Part shown: positions 63,054 to 64,000 of the stretch, in pieces
Layout: the number at the start of each line of letters is the position of its first letter
How positions within the stretch are numbered: position 1 is the stretch's first letter
DNA from: Gordonia sp. X0973
Lineage (GTDB): Bacteria; Actinomycetota; Actinomycetes; Mycobacteriales; Mycobacteriaceae
DNA: 64,000 bases
Reading direction: 5' to 3'
NCBI RefSeq assembly: GCF_013348785.1
Contig: NZ_CP054691.1
Coordinates: 1,364,001-1,428,000 of the forward strand
Program-made: the position numbers and the translations under genes
The notes under the pieces: model-generated
The model's input: only the letters and a program-made list of their open reading frames with translations
Databases searched by the model: none
What the model was told of the DNA's origin: nothing

Positions 63054-64000
63054 TCGTTGATGACCGGGGGAGCGACGGGCGCCTGCTCGCCGATGATCTC
63101 TTCGGTGTTCTCCTTGGTGACCAGGTAGTCGGCGGCCTTGTGTTCTTTGCCGTCGGCATTCTTCGACGCACTGGCCCCGCGGCCCATCATCGGGTTGCCC
63201 GATCCCTTTGAGGCCGCGGCTTTCTCGGCCTGCATCGCTGCTTGCAGGCCGGTGCGCGGTGACATCGCGGCCGGACGGGTGGATTTGGCCGCGGCGCCGA
63301 GCCCGCCGGCACCGACCTTTCCGCCACCGCCGCCTTTTCCGCTGCCCGCGCCACCGGCGCCGAGTCCGGCCGGTGTCGTCTTGATCTTCTTCTTGTCGAT
63401 CGGAGTACCGGGGACGACCGGGGTGCCGGACTTGTTGGCGTTGCCGTTCTTGTCTCCGTTGCCAGAGCCATTGGGTGCCGAGGGAGTATTGGCGTTGGGG
63501 GATCCCGACGACGGGTTGCCCTTCGACGGCGACGGCGTGTTCCCGGTCGGCGACTTGGGCACATTCACCCCGGCCGGTGACGGGCCCGCACCGCCGGCAC
63601 CACCCGTGCCCCCGCCACCACCCGCACCGCCGGACCCACCCGCGCCACCGCTGCCACCGACGCCGGGCATTCCGCCCACCACTTCGGGGACCATCAAGTC
63701 CTCGATTTTGTGGTTGTTGACGTCGTTGACGGCCGGATTGAACATGCTCGAGACGATCTCGTTGAGACGCCGCTGCTCTTCGGCGGCTTCGTTGACCTCG
63801 TCGCTGATCGAACTATCCCCAAAGACGACATCGCCGAACCTTTGAAACTTGCTTTCGCCGCCTTTGGACGCGGCCTCGATCGCTTCCTTCGTCTTGCCGA
63901 AGCGGTCCGCGGTAGAATGCAGATGGTTCTGCATTTTGATGGCACTGTTCTTCATGGGCTCGCCCACTTGCGAGAATGTCTCCACTGAGGCGAGCATCTG
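63050..64000 (-). CDS. PPE-like ESX substrate, C-terminal part (5' end outside window)
   Basis: Over 316 residues visible; the start lies beyond 64000. Visible N-terminal region is helical (MKNSAIKMQNHLHSTADRFG). A Gly-rich stretch (VGGSGGAGGSGG) and Pro/Asn-rich segments follow, then KAADYLVTKENTEEIIGEQA and VAPPVINE at the end, a tail I recall in PPE-like proteins of Gordonia and relatives. EspG, its likely chaperone, follows. Probable secreted or surface protein. Confidence 0.75.
   Translation of the reverse strand, partial: QMLASVETFSQVGEPMKNSAIKMQNHLHSTADRFGKTKEAIEAASKGGESKFQRFGDVVFGDSSISDEVNEAAEEQRRLNEIVSSMFNPAVNDVNNHKIEDLMVPEVVGGMPGVGGSGGAGGSGGAGGGGGTGGAGGAGPSPAGVNVPKSPTGNTPSPSKGNPSSGSPNANTPSAPNGSGNGDKNGNANKSGTPVVPGTPIDKKKIKTTPAGLGAGGAGSGKGGGGGKVGAGGLGAAAKSTRPAAMSPRTGLQAAMQAEKAAASKGSGNPMMGRGASASKNADGKEHKAADYLVTKENTEEIIGEQAPVAPPVINE

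Overview
The window comes from a very GC-rich actinobacterium of the order Mycobacteriales, most likely Gordonia or a close relative. Three things point there: the codon use, the ESX (type VII) accessory genes with EspG and a PPE-like protein, and a gene order matching the Mycobacterium tuberculosis Rv2464c-Rv2478c block (recalled from memory). No rRNA, CRISPR array, prophage or complete insertion sequence was seen. One tRNA-Arg(TCT) is present.

Region 1 (1-15.2 kb) is a molybdenum and nitrate-assimilation cluster. It holds the end of moaA, moaD, modA-modB (no modC follows), a NarK transporter, an NnaR-type regulator (HemD-like domain plus winged helix), a YoaK-like membrane protein, and a reverse-strand set: sirohydrochlorin chelatase, nirD, nirB, a MobA-MoeA fusion and a diflavin nitrate reductase (NasN type). 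Together they import molybdate and nitrate, make molybdenum cofactor and siroheme, and reduce nitrate to ammonium. The MobA-MoeA gene carries two compensating frame changes.

Region 2 (15.3-32.5 kb) is mostly core genome: a Cys-nucleophile alpha/beta hydrolase, tRNA-Arg, a CopD-CtaG fusion, SSB, an alkylsulfatase, EttA, the large NAD-glutamate dehydrogenase, a thioesterase, a conserved hypothetical, a Fic protein (insertion), alpha-glucosidase, truncated haemoglobin O and an HNH nuclease.

Region 3 (32.5-45.4 kb) interrupts that conserved order. It holds a monooxygenase/hydrolase/acyl-CoA synthetase operon, VapBC, a histidine phosphatase, a Phd/RelE-like pair, an XRE regulator divergent from two small genes, a TetR regulator, two small conserved genes, a pair of secreted glycine-zipper paralogues and DctA.

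Region 4 (45.4-51.8 kb) returns to the conserved block (PepN, CPWC thioredoxin-fold protein, RpiB, Nei-like glycosylase). It is interrupted by a toxin-antitoxin pair with large palindromes at its promoter and by an M48 protease.

Region 5 (51.9-64 kb) is an ESX-associated locus. It has a Ser/Thr kinase with an extracellular seven-repeat Cys-Trp-Gly RCC1-like propeller, two divergent proline-rich MinD/EspI-like ATPases, a proline-rich single-pass protein, and two small EspL/YbaB-type genes. A reverse-strand operon then runs PPE-like protein, EspG, small helical protein, WXG protein with a putative toxin domain, and two lipoproteins. The last part looks like a type VII effector module and is the best candidate for an undescribed system. 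Many genes here appear leaderless: a -10-like hexamer lies 6-8 nt before the start codon.
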